A stretch of 64,000 nt of DNA from an uncultured Bacteroidota bacterium. Its GTDB lineage: Bacteria; Bacteroidota; Bacteroidia; JADZBD01. Positions within the stretch are counted from its first letter, which is position 1; every line of letters starts with the position of its first letter. The stretch lies in assembly GCA_937924855.1 (NCBI GenBank), contig CALEYQ010000043.1, positions 1 to 64,000 of the forward strand. Direction: 5' to 3'. Of the stretch, positions 8,258-16,823 are shown piece by piece. Below the pieces are notes generated by a model. The model saw only the letters and a program-made list of their open reading frames with translations, did not search any database and had not been told where the DNA came from. Made by a program: the position numbers and the translations under genes.

Positions 8258-9586
8258 ATGCAAAAGGACAAAAAGATCTTCATTCTCGACACTTCCGTTA
8301 TTATTTATGATCACTCGGCGATAAAAAACTTTAAGGAACATGATGTAGTGGTTCCTATTACGGTTTTGGAAGAGCTCGACAATTTTAAAAAGGGAAACGA
8401 CACAAAAAATTTCGCTGCACGGGAATTTACCCGTTACATCGATAAAATTTCGGGAGGTGGAACCCTGCAGGACTGGGTTTCCATCAATGGAAAAAACCAC
8501 GGTCTCTTTAAAATCGAGATGAACCAATCGCACCGTGTGGATGCCGAAAAAATATTCGGGGAACGAAAAGCGGATCACCGGATTTTAAATGCCGCACTTT
8601 ATCTGGCTGAAAAATATCCGGAAAGAAAGGTGGTTTTGGTAACGAAAGACATTAACCTCAGAATAAAGGCCAAATCTTTAAACCTTGTCGCCGAGGATTA
8701 CCAAACCGGAAAAATCCAGAACCCCAGTGACCTGTATACGGGAAAATCGACGTATGAAAAAGCCGGCCTTGATGCCATTGAACAACTCTATGAAAAGGGA
8801 CATTGTGACCCTAAGCTGGTACTAAAAAGGACGAAGCCGGTTTCTAACCATTTTTTCATTCTTAAAAATGGGAATAAGTCTGTTTTGGCTACCTATAATC
8901 CCGAATCTGAAAAAATTGAGCGAGTTCCCAAAAATGCTGCATTTGGTATCGAACCCAAAAATGCAGAACAGGCTTTCGGACTTCATGCGGTGCTGAACCC
9001 ACGGGTTTCACTGATTACCATGCAGGGGGTTGCAGGAACCGGAAAAACCCTCCTTTCACTCGCCGGGGCCCTGGAGCAAAGAAGAAACTTCCATCAGATT
9101 TTTCTGGCGCGCCCTGTGGTTCCACTGAGCAACAAGGATATCGGATATCTTCCCGGGGACATTAAATCAAAACTGAACCCATATATGGAACCTTTGTGGG
9201 ATAACCTCAAATACATACGGAGTCAGTTTTCAGAAAAGGACAAGGAGTTCAAGCAAATCAACGAAATGATTGAACACGAAAAGCTCGTTGTTTGTCCGCT
9301 TGCCTACATTCGAGGAAGGAGTCTTTCCAATGTGTTCTTTATTGTGGATGAGGCCCAGAACCTGACCCCGCATGAAGTAAAAACCATTATCAGTCGTGCC
9401 GGAGAGAACACTAAAATAATTTTCACCGGCGATATTTTTCAGATCGACACGCCCTATCTTGACACGCAGAGTAACGGACTGTCGTATTTAATTGACCGCC
9501 TAAAGGGTCAGGATGTGTATGCACACATTACGCTTGAACGGGGAGAAAGAAGCGACCTGGAAAATCTTGCCAACGAGTTTCTTTAG
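8258..9586 (+). CDS. PhoH-like ATPase with N-terminal PIN domain (YlaK type)
   Basis: The 442-residue protein combines a PIN-type RNase domain (residues 6-130; acidic residues at D11, E38, D106 and D131, with the LDTSVII start) with a PhoH P-loop ATPase (Walker A G257-T264 in GVAGTGKT; Walker B VDEAQN with D364 and E365; sensor-like TGD near 395). PIN-PhoH proteins are thought to be RNA helicase/nucleases, as in the PhoH2 proteins of mycobacteria. The stop codon shares four bases with the stop of the convergent membrane protein. A cytosolic RNA-metabolism role is inferred from the family. Confidence 0.93.
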   Translation: MQKDKKIFILDTSVIIYDHSAIKNFKEHDVVVPITVLEELDNFKKGNDTKNFAAREFTRYIDKISGGGTLQDWVSINGKNHGLFKIEMNQSHRVDAEKIFGERKADHRILNAALYLAEKYPERKVVLVTKDINLRIKAKSLNLVAEDYQTGKIQNPSDLYTGKSTYEKAGLDAIEQLYEKGHCDPKLVLKRTKPVSNHFFILKNGNKSVLATYNPESEKIERVPKNAAFGIEPKNAEQAFGLHAVLNPRVSLITMQGVAGTGKTLLSLAGALEQRRNFHQIFLARPVVPLSNKDIGYLPGDIKSKLNPYMEPLWDNLKYIRSQFSEKDKEFKQINEMIEHEKLVVCPLAYIRGRSLSNVFFIVDEAQNLTPHEVKTIISRAGENTKIIFTGDIFQIDTPYLDTQSNGLSYLIDRLKGQDVYAHITLERGERSDLENLANEFL

Positions 9587-11202
9587 GGAGGGGAACCTGA
9601 TTCCACTTTTTCAGCCAGGTAGAAAAAATATTTCTCGTCTTTTACCACGGTCTTTTCCACCTTACCCAAAAAAGAAACTCTTACTAGTGGAGATAATTGG
9701 TCGTCGCCCAAAAGTACAGGTCCCTCCGCCGTTTGCTTTTCCGGAGGTGCGGATAAAACAAGAAGGGCCTTTCTGCCACCAGAGGTCAGTTTTTCAAGGG
9801 CTGAAATTACCCGGGTAAAATCGATGCTTGATTTGCGGAGCGAGTCCCAGATAACAAAACTCCCCCACCCCTCCCTCTCGGGATAATAAACAGGTCCGGT
9901 TTCCAGCAGGCTGGGAAGACACGAAACCACAAAATCTGTAGCACCAACCATTTGCAAAGTGTCGAGCTGTCTGCTTTTAATAAATTCTGCGGCCTCTTCA
10001 CTTCCTGAAAAGGGAAGTTTATAGTCTTTCCACAAGGCTCCCAGCCCACCCATGACACCCACGGAAAAAATCGTTGCCAAGACAAAAGTTCTGATACTTC
10101 CCGAAAGAGCGGCCCATTTATCCAAAATCTTGTTTGCCGGAGCTTTGGGATCATAGTTGCGTTCCAGCCAAAGGCAAGCCACCAGTAAAACGGCAAAGTG
10201 TCCGTAGTATCTGGCATGCGTTAGCAGGGTGTAATAAAGAAATCCCGTTATTAAAAAAACTCCCAGAGTGTATAATAAAAACACCGGCCTTCTTTTCAAA
10301 AATATTCCGGCCAGAATAAAGAACAATATCAGCGGAGGCAAAGGATTCATTACCGTTGCATCGCCAATAAACATGCTTGTGTTCCAGTAATCGGTTCGGG
10401 TAAGAGCCGGTAGCGCAAACATGGCTTTAACAAAGGTTCCCATCACAAAATACAAGCGGTTTATGTCGAAGCCTCCATCCAGGGTTCCCACCGGAAAACT
10501 ATTTCCTTCTTTTGGATAAATAATATACAGGGAGATAATTCCTCCGGCCAGCGCAAGCAATAGACTGCCGATAAATTTGATTTGGTTTTTTTTCTCCCCC
10601 TCTTTTTTTTCATAAAAGAAATCGAACATCAGCAAGGCCCCCAGCAAAAATGCCAGTATCAGTCCGAATACGCTGGTGTTCGCAAGGAAAAACAAAACCA
10701 GGCCCAACCACAAATAATTTTCATGCCGCTTTGGGAATAAAGAGCAAAAAACAAAAGTCAGGAAAACCCCGATGGCATAGTTGCGGCTTATGGTGCCGTA
10801 TTCGTAAATGAAAAAGTAAGAAAAGAGTATCAATCCGCATAACCACAAAGGAAGCCCGGATTTTTTAATAAGGAGAAATGAAAATCCTGCCGCCAGCAAA
10901 AAATGAACCCATTGCATGGTATAAGGACTCTGGGTGAATTTGGCGCAAACCAGGAGTAGGGAGTGCCACAGAACAGGGTGGCCGTCGTATTTCATGTTTT
11001 GAATCAGGTCGAACAACGATCCTGAGTCGCGGGCCAGGAGCCAGGCCTGATGTTCGTCTCTCCACAATTCATGATGGATCAATCCAAAAGCCAGCACGAT
11101 CAGATAAGCTCCAAAAAGTAACCAGGGACCCAAACGGGAAACAGGGTTGACCGATTCGTCTTTGCTTTTTATGGACTTTTTAGGGGGTTGGGGTTTTGCC
11201 AC
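9583..11202 (-). CDS. Polytopic membrane protein, GT-C glycosyltransferase-like
   Basis: The 539-residue protein has a short basic cytoplasmic N-terminus and about 10-12 hydrophobic segments. The first extracytoplasmic loop contains WRDEHQAW, an acidic pair at the position where GT-C enzymes (PMT/ArnT/DUF2029-like) hold their catalytic Asp/Glu. The C-terminal 130 residues are soluble. The family transfers sugars from polyprenyl-phosphate donors to glycans or proteins; donor and acceptor here are unknown. It converges on the phoH-like gene with a four-base overlap of stop codons. Confidence 0.7.
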   Translation of the reverse strand: MAKPQPPKKSIKSKDESVNPVSRLGPWLLFGAYLIVLAFGLIHHELWRDEHQAWLLARDSGSLFDLIQNMKYDGHPVLWHSLLLVCAKFTQSPYTMQWVHFLLAAGFSFLLIKKSGLPLWLCGLILFSYFFIYEYGTISRNYAIGVFLTFVFCSLFPKRHENYLWLGLVLFFLANTSVFGLILAFLLGALLMFDFFYEKKEGEKKNQIKFIGSLLLALAGGIISLYIIYPKEGNSFPVGTLDGGFDINRLYFVMGTFVKAMFALPALTRTDYWNTSMFIGDATVMNPLPPLILFFILAGIFLKRRPVFLLYTLGVFLITGFLYYTLLTHARYYGHFAVLLVACLWLERNYDPKAPANKILDKWAALSGSIRTFVLATIFSVGVMGGLGALWKDYKLPFSGSEEAAEFIKSRQLDTLQMVGATDFVVSCLPSLLETGPVYYPEREGWGSFVIWDSLRKSSIDFTRVISALEKLTSGGRKALLVLSAPPEKQTAEGPVLLGDDQLSPLVRVSFLGKVEKTVVKDEKYFFYLAEKVESGSPP

Positions 11203-11236
11203 GAAACAAATTTAACGGAATAATTGGTCTATGGAA

Positions 11237-12016
11237 TTAACCGGTAAAAAACCAGTCCCAGGAAATTTTCAAAATGAGGGCGGAAACCATAACCAGAAAC
11301 AACACGCGTACAAATCCGCTTCCTTTTTTCAATGCTGTATTTGCGCCCACCCAGCTGCCAAGAGCGTTGAATATGGCTACGGGAATAGCCAGCGAATAAA
11401 TAATCTGACCGGTGGAAACAAAAAAAACGAGGGCGGCAAGATTGGTCCCGCAATTCAAAAGTTTGGCCGAGGCTGAAGAAGCCACAAAGTCGAACCCGAA
11501 GACTGAAATAAAAATAAAAATCAGGAAGCTTCCGGTTCCCGGGCCGAAAAACCCATCGTAAAATCCAATAATTCCTCCTGTGGCAAAGGCGGCTACAATA
11601 GTTTCTGTTTTAGAAAGCCGGGGGCTGTGAACCGATCCAAGATTTTTTTTGAAAAATGTATACCCCGCAACCAAAACCAAAAGGCAAACCACAAGGGGGC
11701 GTATTAGATCTTTGTTGAGATAGGAAACACACCAGGCCCCGAGAAAAGCAAAAGAAAGGGAGGAAATTAATCCCGGAAACAAAACCGTTTTGGGAACACT
11801 AACGTTTTTCAGGTAGCGAAACAATGCGGTAATTGTTCCTGTAAAGGAAACCAGCTTGTTGGTTCCCATAAGGGTGGGAATAGGAACTCCGGGAACCAAA
11901 ATCAGAAAAGCGGGAAACTGGATCAAACCTCCCCCTCCCACTACGGCATCTATGAACCCCGCCAGAAAGCCAAAGGCACAGAGCAGAAGAAGGTGTGAAA
12001 GATCAACAAATTCCAG
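11237..12016 (-). CDS. TSUP family (TauE/SafE) membrane transporter, probable CTG start
   Basis: Eight hydrophobic segments and the paired family motifs (GFIDAVVGGGG in the first half, GFYDGFFGPGTG in the second) identify a sulfite/sulfoacetate/organosulfur exporter of the TSUP family. A GTG at 11941 would start inside the first conserved motif and remove TM1, so the true start must lie upstream. The frame is open back to a TGA just before 12019, and the only plausible initiator in that space is CTG at 12014-12016, giving MEFVDLSHLLLLCAFGFLAG and 259 residues in total. This start is inference. It lies 11 bases after the stop of the cytochrome-like gene. Confidence 0.8.
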   Translation of the reverse strand: MEFVDLSHLLLLCAFGFLAGFIDAVVGGGGLIQFPAFLILVPGVPIPTLMGTNKLVSFTGTITALFRYLKNVSVPKTVLFPGLISSLSFAFLGAWCVSYLNKDLIRPLVVCLLVLVAGYTFFKKNLGSVHSPRLSKTETIVAAFATGGIIGFYDGFFGPGTGSFLIFIFISVFGFDFVASSASAKLLNCGTNLAALVFFVSTGQIIYSLAIPVAIFNALGSWVGANTALKKGSGFVRVLFLVMVSALILKISWDWFFTG

Positions 12017-12027
12017 AAATCAGGGTT

Positions 12028-12414
12028 TTATTGGGGCCCGCCGGCATCAATCCAGCGTTCGATTTTTTTCCGGTCGCACTCCGTTACCTGGGCAGCTTCG
12101 GTGGACGCGGGAGGAGGCATGTCCCGATTAATTACAACCCTTTGGCGAAGGGAGCCGTCGTTTACCTTTAGTAAGACGGCATTATAATCGGAGAAGTTTC
12201 CGGGACCGGTGCCGCTGGGAGAATGGCAGGAAGGGGTTCCGCATTTACTGGTTATTATGTTTCCAATCCCATTGTTCCAGGTATGATTGGTAATGGTGTC
12301 GCAGGTGTTCAATGCGTTTTTGATCATAGGACCGCGATCGGCGGTACAAGCGGACCAAAATCCGACAATAGCGAGCAAGGGGACACTAATGTACCACTGC
12401 AATTTTCTTTGCAT
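12028..12414 (-). CDS. Lipoprotein with CX4CH cytochrome c-type haem motif
   Basis: From the Met at 12414 the product is 128 residues with a lipoprotein signal peptide (lipobox FWSAC, C23). A KCGTPSCH motif (C58, C63, H64) is a CX4CH variant of the c-type haem site that is common in small Bacteroidota haem proteins, and M99 in DMPPP is a candidate axial ligand. The gene overlaps the end of the choice-of-anchor V gene by 29 bases; a Met three codons upstream (12423) is an alternative start. Expected location: outer membrane or periplasm. Likely role: electron transfer or redox sensing together with its neighbour. Confidence 0.75.
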   Translation of the reverse strand: MQRKLQWYISVPLLAIVGFWSACTADRGPMIKNALNTCDTITNHTWNNGIGNIITSKCGTPSCHSPSGTGPGNFSDYNAVLLKVNDGSLRQRVVINRDMPPPASTEAAQVTECDRKKIERWIDAGGPQ

Positions 12415-13231
12415 AAACGCCATTTTGATTTTCAATTCTGATGAAATAAACACCGGGTTTCCAGGAGGTGCAATCAATGGTCTCGTTTACGAAACTTCCT
12501 GAGTTGAAATCCGCTCTGAATAATTCCTTGCCCGAAAGGTCGTGGGCTGAAATCCGGGTGTTTTCGGTTGTAGTCATTTCAAGATTCACATTCAAAAAAT
12601 TATTTGCGGGAACGGGGAAAATATCAATGCGGGCAATTCCGGTGGGATAGGCAATCCCTGAGCTTAAATCCTCCGGAATTGTCAGGGTAGAAATAAAAAT
12701 TGTGTCTCCGGAGTTTGCGTTATTGCTGTTGGTTACATTGAATGCGGCATAAAAGGTAACATTTCCCGTTCCCTGCCCGGGCGCTGTCCAGTTAAAGCTC
12801 CAGGTTTTGGTCCCCGGGCCTGAGGTGCCGATATTAGTATGGGTAATATATTTACCGGATCCGATTATTGTGGTTTGTGTAGAGGTGTTGGCAAGGGTTC
12901 CAAGCAGGTTTCCGGCATTGTTTTGGGGGCTTGCCTGAAATCCAAATTTGCTATGTCCTGCCCGGGTAATGGTTGCAGTTACCTGGTAAGTGCTTCCAGG
13001 CATATATCCGGTAATGGGAACATTAGAGCTAATGGCCCCGGATATAGTTTGAGGAAGCGGCCCGGCATGGCATACCGTACAGGTTTTATTGTCGAAGGGA
13101 GACCCGGTGTGACCTGCAGGAGCTGCACCCGTAGATTGGACATGCTGACCCTCCCCGGAAAACCCAAAGAAAAGAAGGCTAATAATGGAAACAAAAAAAA
13201 AAACAAAAAAAATGAGTAATGGTTTTATCAT
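12386..13231 (-). CDS. Choice-of-anchor V domain protein with CXXCH and T9SS type A sorting domain
   Basis: The 281-residue secreted protein has a signal peptide/TM at about 4-24, then the GAPAGHTGSP-type start of the choice-of-anchor V family with a c-type haem motif CTVCH (C51, C54, H55). A Reeler-like beta domain follows (residues 60-195: YQVTATI, GFQAS, TKTWSFNWTAP, FYAAFN). The last 75 residues form a type A T9SS sorting domain (FPVPANNFLNV, ISAHDLSGKEL, GVYFIRIE). A surface-exposed haem-binding protein exported through T9SS is the simplest reading. It is divergent from the PLP enzyme and probably co-transcribed with the CX4CH lipoprotein downstream. Confidence 0.85.
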   Translation of the reverse strand: MIKPLLIFFVFFFVSIISLLFFGFSGEGQHVQSTGAAPAGHTGSPFDNKTCTVCHAGPLPQTISGAISSNVPITGYMPGSTYQVTATITRAGHSKFGFQASPQNNAGNLLGTLANTSTQTTIIGSGKYITHTNIGTSGPGTKTWSFNWTAPGQGTGNVTFYAAFNVTNSNNANSGDTIFISTLTIPEDLSSGIAYPTGIARIDIFPVPANNFLNVNLEMTTTENTRISAHDLSGKELFRADFNSGSFVNETIDCTSWKPGVYFIRIENQNGVYAKKIAVVH

Positions 13232-13250
13232 ATTAATCTCGGTAGAAAAA

Positions 13251-13258
13251 CAAAAATA
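13251..13258 (-). promoter_or_regulatory. Probable -7 box of the choice-of-anchor V gene
   Basis: TATTTTTG on the minus strand matches the Bacteroidota -7 consensus TAnnTTTG and lies about 20 bases upstream of the ATG. The -33 region is only T-rich. It is interleaved with the promoter of the divergent PLP gene. Confidence 0.5.
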
Positions 13259-13269
13259 ACATTTTCCGG

Positions 13270-13300
13270 TTGAAAGTAAAAACTGGCCTTTTTATCTTTA
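13270..13300 (+). promoter_or_regulatory. Bacteroidota promoter of the PLP-dependent enzyme gene
   Basis: TTG at 13270-13272, a 20-base spacer and TATCTTTA at 13293-13300 fit the -33/-7 pattern recognised by the primary sigma factor of Bacteroidota. The start codon follows after 15 bases, implying a very short leader. Confidence 0.65.
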
Positions 13301-13315
13301 TTTTCGACACCACCA

Positions 13316-14473
13316 ATGGACATTTCAGAGATTCTCAATCATTCCGGAGAAGAAAGAGCTTCGTATTTCGGTGCTGTTTCTCCACCCATATTCCAGACTA
13401 CCAATTTTTGTTTTCCGGATGTAAGCAGCATGCGGGAAAGCCTGAAAAAGGAAATGGAGGTTCCTTTCTATACCCGTGGCTTTAATCCGACGGTGGGTAT
13501 TCTACGAAAAAAAATAGCCGCCCTTGAAAAAGCCGAAGACGCCCTTGTCTTTGGAAGCGGCAGCGCTGCCATTGCCTCTGCTGTATTGAGTGTGGTTTCC
13601 TCCGGCGATCATGTGCTTTGTGTTTCCAAACCCTATTCCTGGACCCACTCGCTGTTGTCGAAATATCTGGCAAAGTTTAATGTTGCCTCCGATTTTTCCC
13701 CGGGTGGAGATGCGAAGGAATTTGAAAAACAGATTCGTCCCGAAACGAAGTTGATTTATCTGGAAAGTCCCAATTCGCTAACCTTTGAAATTCAGAACCT
13801 GGCTGCCATTGCCGCAATAGCAAAATCGAGAAACATTGTAACCATTGCCGATAACAGCTATGCCAGTCCCCTCAACCAAAGTCCTATTTCTCTGGGCATT
13901 GATTTGGTGGTTCATTCGGCCAGCAAATACCTGAACGGCCATAGCGATGTGGTGGCAGGAGTTGTGGCCGGTAGCAGCGAAAGGATAAAAAAAATGATGG
14001 CCACGGAGTTTATGACTTTGGGAGCCATAATTTCACCCCATGATGCCTGGCTGATATTACGCGGACTCCGCACTTTGGAAATCCGGGTAAACCGCAGTTC
14101 CGAATCGGCGGTAAAGGTGGTGTCTTTTCTGGCCTCACATCCATGTGTAGAGACCCTTTATTATCCCATGCTAGAATCCCATCCCGGTTCCGACATTGCT
14201 AAAAAACAAATGTGCAAGGGGGGTGGACTTTTGTCGATGAAAATTAAAACAAGTGACGAGGCCGGGATTGAGCGATTTTGTAATTCCCTGAAGCGGTTTT
14301 TGCTGGCCACCAGCTGGGGCGGGTATGAGTCATTGGTTTTCCCTGTTTGTGCCGTTCAGGCTTCGCGTAGTTTTGAAAACCCCCTGCCCTTTAATCTGGT
14401 GAGGTTGTATATCGGCCTCGAAAATCCTGATGACCTCATTTCCGATCTGAAGCAAGCTTTGGAAAAAGTTTAA
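13316..14473 (+). CDS. Cys/Met metabolism PLP-dependent enzyme (cystathionine gamma-synthase/lyase family)
   Basis: The 385-residue fold-type I PLP enzyme shows YTRGFNPT near 52, the cofactor-stacking GSGSAAI segment near 80, the Asp that pairs with the pyridine nitrogen (IADNSYASP) and the Schiff-base lysine K204 in HSASKYLNGHSDV. This covers gamma-lyase, gamma-synthase and O-acetylhomoserine sulfhydrylase; sequence alone does not choose between them. It is divergent from the haem-protein pair, has its own promoter, and its last 38 bases overlap the end of the convergent membrane protein gene. Confidence 0.9.
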   Translation: MDISEILNHSGEERASYFGAVSPPIFQTTNFCFPDVSSMRESLKKEMEVPFYTRGFNPTVGILRKKIAALEKAEDALVFGSGSAAIASAVLSVVSSGDHVLCVSKPYSWTHSLLSKYLAKFNVASDFSPGGDAKEFEKQIRPETKLIYLESPNSLTFEIQNLAAIAAIAKSRNIVTIADNSYASPLNQSPISLGIDLVVHSASKYLNGHSDVVAGVVAGSSERIKKMMATEFMTLGAIISPHDAWLILRGLRTLEIRVNRSSESAVKVVSFLASHPCVETLYYPMLESHPGSDIAKKQMCKGGGLLSMKIKTSDEAGIERFCNSLKRFLLATSWGGYESLVFPVCAVQASRSFENPLPFNLVRLYIGLENPDDLISDLKQALEKV

Positions 14474-16340
14474 GGAGCTCTTTTGAATTCCTGTTCCCCA
14501 TGGGAATTATTTCAAAGGGATGAGGTAATGTTCCCAATTCGAGATTCTTTGCCGGACCCAGTCCAATGTAACGACCATCAGCAGTTTTTAGGTTCCAACC
14601 CTCCCCGTTTCGTTCAGGAAAAACTACAAGTCCATTATTAAATTCTTTTACCCCTGCACAAAGTGCTACTCCCGAATCACAGTTTCCAAAAAATGCTTTT
14701 CTAAAACTTCGGAATACAATACCACCTGAATCGGAAGAAAAGCCGGAAAATGCCTCCCAAAATCCCGGTGAGGCCCGATCGGCCATGAGTGTGTCCTGAC
14801 GGGAAAGGTCGTGACAAACAAAACCCTCCTTCATGCTTTTCAGGAAAAAGCCCCATCCCTGAGAAAGGGGTGCACCGGTGAATAAAATTTCTTTTTCGGG
14901 GTTTGATTTTCCTGTTGCCGCTTTAGTATCATGCTTAAATAAATATCCCGCCACAGGATTTCCTTCAAATGAGTGTTGGGGAACATAAGGCTCTTTGGCA
15001 AACAACAATTGAAGATTGGGTTTGTTAATTAATTCGGAAAGGAATACGCCTTTCTCTGTTGGACCAAAATGTCCGTCCCAAAAAAAACAATACTCTCTCA
15101 CTAAAAAAGGAATTTTGTTCAAAGAAGAAACTTCAAAAAACCTGGTTACATCGTAAGGATCGAGATCGCAATAATACCAAATAGTAGGATCCGTGGAAAA
15201 AACAGGAAGGGGTTCGGACTGAAGATTTCTTTTGATTTCATTGGCAATGTCCTTTTTGAGCCATGTATCGCCAGAATCGGGTTTAATAAAGTCTGTCTTT
15301 TCTCTTTCAAACCAGACAGGCAACATAAAAACAAATGCTAAAACAATAACGAACACATGATTTTTTATCGGTTCCAGCATTCGGGAAACTGTAATGGAAA
15401 TTAAAATAGCAAACCCGGGAAGAACGGGTGCAAGGGTTCGTAATAATCCGGCCGATCCGAGTGATCCTTTCCAGAACAGATAGCTGTGGGCCAGAACATA
15501 TAGCCAAACCCAGCCAAGGAGAATCAGCAGGGGCGACCCCGGAAACTTTACATAGGAAGTAGTTTTCAAAAAAAGACAAAGAAGGGAGCCCAGCAAGGCG
15601 AGTGAAAAAAAAGACCAACCAGAAAAATCACCCATACGTTTAAAAAAATGGAAAAAATCTCCTGCATTATGATAGGCTGACTTGCCCATATAAGGATCGG
15701 AGGTAAAAAGCCAAAAAATATCCTTAAATAAAAAGGCGCCCCACAATCCAATAATGACAAGCCCTGTTCCTAAAAAGGGAATCAATCGGTATTTTCCGTT
15801 ACCTATCAAAAAGGGGAGTCCCAAAACTATCAGCAGCCAGCCTTCGGGTCTGGCAAAGGGGGCGAAGGAAACCAAAATGGCAAACCCCAGAAAGCGCTTA
15901 CGGACAGCCAGAAACAAAGCAAGAGAAAAAATCAGTCCCAAAAAAATTTCGGTCATGGTGCTTGAAGACAGCAAAGACCAAAGAGGGAACAGTGGTAAAA
16001 TAAAAATAGGAAGCCATGGGGTTTTTATGGTTAGCTCCTTCAGGATTCCATAGCAGACTAGCCCTGTTGCAAGGGAGCAAACCATATTAAACCCAATAAG
16101 TCCTCCAATGCCAAATTGGGAAAACGGGCTGGAAAAAAAGGTAAAAAGGGGTTTGCCCCAAAGATCCAGAAAGAGATGGGGGTGGTTCCATGAATAGCGG
16201 GATATTCCGTAATGAACAATGGCGTCGCCTCCGCCTTCGGGTTCTTCATTAAACCACGCTAACACCAGATAAATACCCAATGACATCAGGCTACCGGCGA
16301 CGATTACAGCAGCAGAAAGGAAGGACTTTTGCCGGAGCAT
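14436..16340 (-). CDS. Large polytopic membrane protein, probable GT-C-type glycosyltransferase
   Basis: The 634-residue protein has about ten hydrophobic segments in its first 365 residues and a soluble C-terminal domain. The loop after TM1 contains acidic residues (EEPEGGGDAIVHYG) and a SWNHPHLFLDLWGKPLF segment, like the DUF2029/mannosyltransferase-type GT-C proteins of Bacteroidota. Assignment rests on topology plus this loop, so the enzyme activity is inferred. The 3' end overlaps the PLP enzyme gene by 38 bases on the opposite strand. Confidence 0.65.
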   Translation of the reverse strand: MLRQKSFLSAAVIVAGSLMSLGIYLVLAWFNEEPEGGGDAIVHYGISRYSWNHPHLFLDLWGKPLFTFFSSPFSQFGIGGLIGFNMVCSLATGLVCYGILKELTIKTPWLPIFILPLFPLWSLLSSSTMTEIFLGLIFSLALFLAVRKRFLGFAILVSFAPFARPEGWLLIVLGLPFLIGNGKYRLIPFLGTGLVIIGLWGAFLFKDIFWLFTSDPYMGKSAYHNAGDFFHFFKRMGDFSGWSFFSLALLGSLLCLFLKTTSYVKFPGSPLLILLGWVWLYVLAHSYLFWKGSLGSAGLLRTLAPVLPGFAILISITVSRMLEPIKNHVFVIVLAFVFMLPVWFEREKTDFIKPDSGDTWLKKDIANEIKRNLQSEPLPVFSTDPTIWYYCDLDPYDVTRFFEVSSLNKIPFLVREYCFFWDGHFGPTEKGVFLSELINKPNLQLLFAKEPYVPQHSFEGNPVAGYLFKHDTKAATGKSNPEKEILFTGAPLSQGWGFFLKSMKEGFVCHDLSRQDTLMADRASPGFWEAFSGFSSDSGGIVFRSFRKAFFGNCDSGVALCAGVKEFNNGLVVFPERNGEGWNLKTADGRYIGLGPAKNLELGTLPHPFEIIPMGNRNSKELLKLFPKLASDRK

Positions 16341-16640
16341 TAATTGGTTTTTGGCGACATGTATAAAGGGGAGAAGAAAGTTACAATACTTTTTTAAAAT
16401 AGCCCCTTCCTATAAAAATTGGGGTTGTGTAAAGCAGGAGGTTGTGGCGAGGACAGCGAGGATGCCTCCAAACATCCCCACTTGGTGGGGATCGTCAGGA
16501 CCCGCAATTTCCAACAGGTTTGATCAAGCGGACTTTGTCTACTGAAGCCCTCCGGGATTATCTAACTAAATGAAAAAAAATACTAAGCCCTCCTTCGCTC
16601 CCCTCACCTGGTCGGTTCGCGGAGCTTCGGAGGGCGAAGG
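16341..16640. other. Non-coding stretch downstream of tRNA-Arg with strong hairpins
   Basis: About 300 bases without a convincing gene. It contains a perfect 8-bp stem with a 3-base loop at 16474-16492 (ATCCCCAC/GTGGGGAT). Between 16590 and 16640 there is an inverted repeat, CCTTCGC ... GCGAAGG, which on the minus strand lies directly after the tRNA and is followed by a run of eight T at about 16571-16578. A TAACTTTC box on the minus strand near 16378-16385 could drive the membrane protein gene. A small plus-strand frame across 16351-16545 has no recognisable similarity. Confidence 0.5.
16474..16492. repeat. Perfect inverted repeat (8-bp arms, 3-base loop)
   Basis: ATCCCCAC-TTG-GTGGGGAT. Very stable as RNA on either strand; there is no adjacent T-run, so it is not a classical terminator. 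Confidence 0.7.
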
Positions 16641-16714
16641 TGGACCCGGCGGGAGTCGAACCCGCAACCTTTGGCTCCGGAGGCCAACACTCTATCCAGT
16701 TGAGCTACGGGTCC
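16641..16714 (-). tRNA. tRNA-Arg (anticodon CCG)
   Basis: A 74-base cloverleaf on the minus strand: acceptor GGACCCG pairs with CGGGTCC, discriminator A73, D arm GCTC...GAGT, anticodon stem TTGGC/GCCAA with loop CTCCGGA, giving anticodon CCG that reads CGG, and T arm GCGGG/CCCGC around TTCGACT. The CCA end is not encoded. It sits between the GT-C-like membrane protein and porZ, and an inverted repeat lies immediately downstream. Confidence 0.96.
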
Positions 16715-16801
16715 TTTTTTGCCTGTAAAAACGGGGCAAATATACACATTCCCAAGGCAATATATTGCCGGGTTAACCGTTATAAAAGCCCAGAGATTTT
16801 G

Positions 16802-16809
16802 TATCTTCG
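16802..16809 (+). promoter_or_regulatory. Possible -7 box of porZ
   Basis: TATCTTCG matches seven of eight consensus positions and lies 14 bases before the chosen porZ ATG. No clear -33 TTG is seen at the right distance. Confidence 0.4.
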
Positions 16810-16823
16810 GGAACCCCAACCGT

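Noticed and set aside
16351..16545. 64-codon frame in the gap before tRNA-Arg
   Set aside because: No signal peptide, motif or known family, and its codons run through the perfect hairpin at 16474-16492. It may be derived from a repeat element.
16604..16819. 71-codon frame across the tRNA gene
   Set aside because: Its codons are the tRNA-Arg sequence itself; translation of tRNA is a common artefact.
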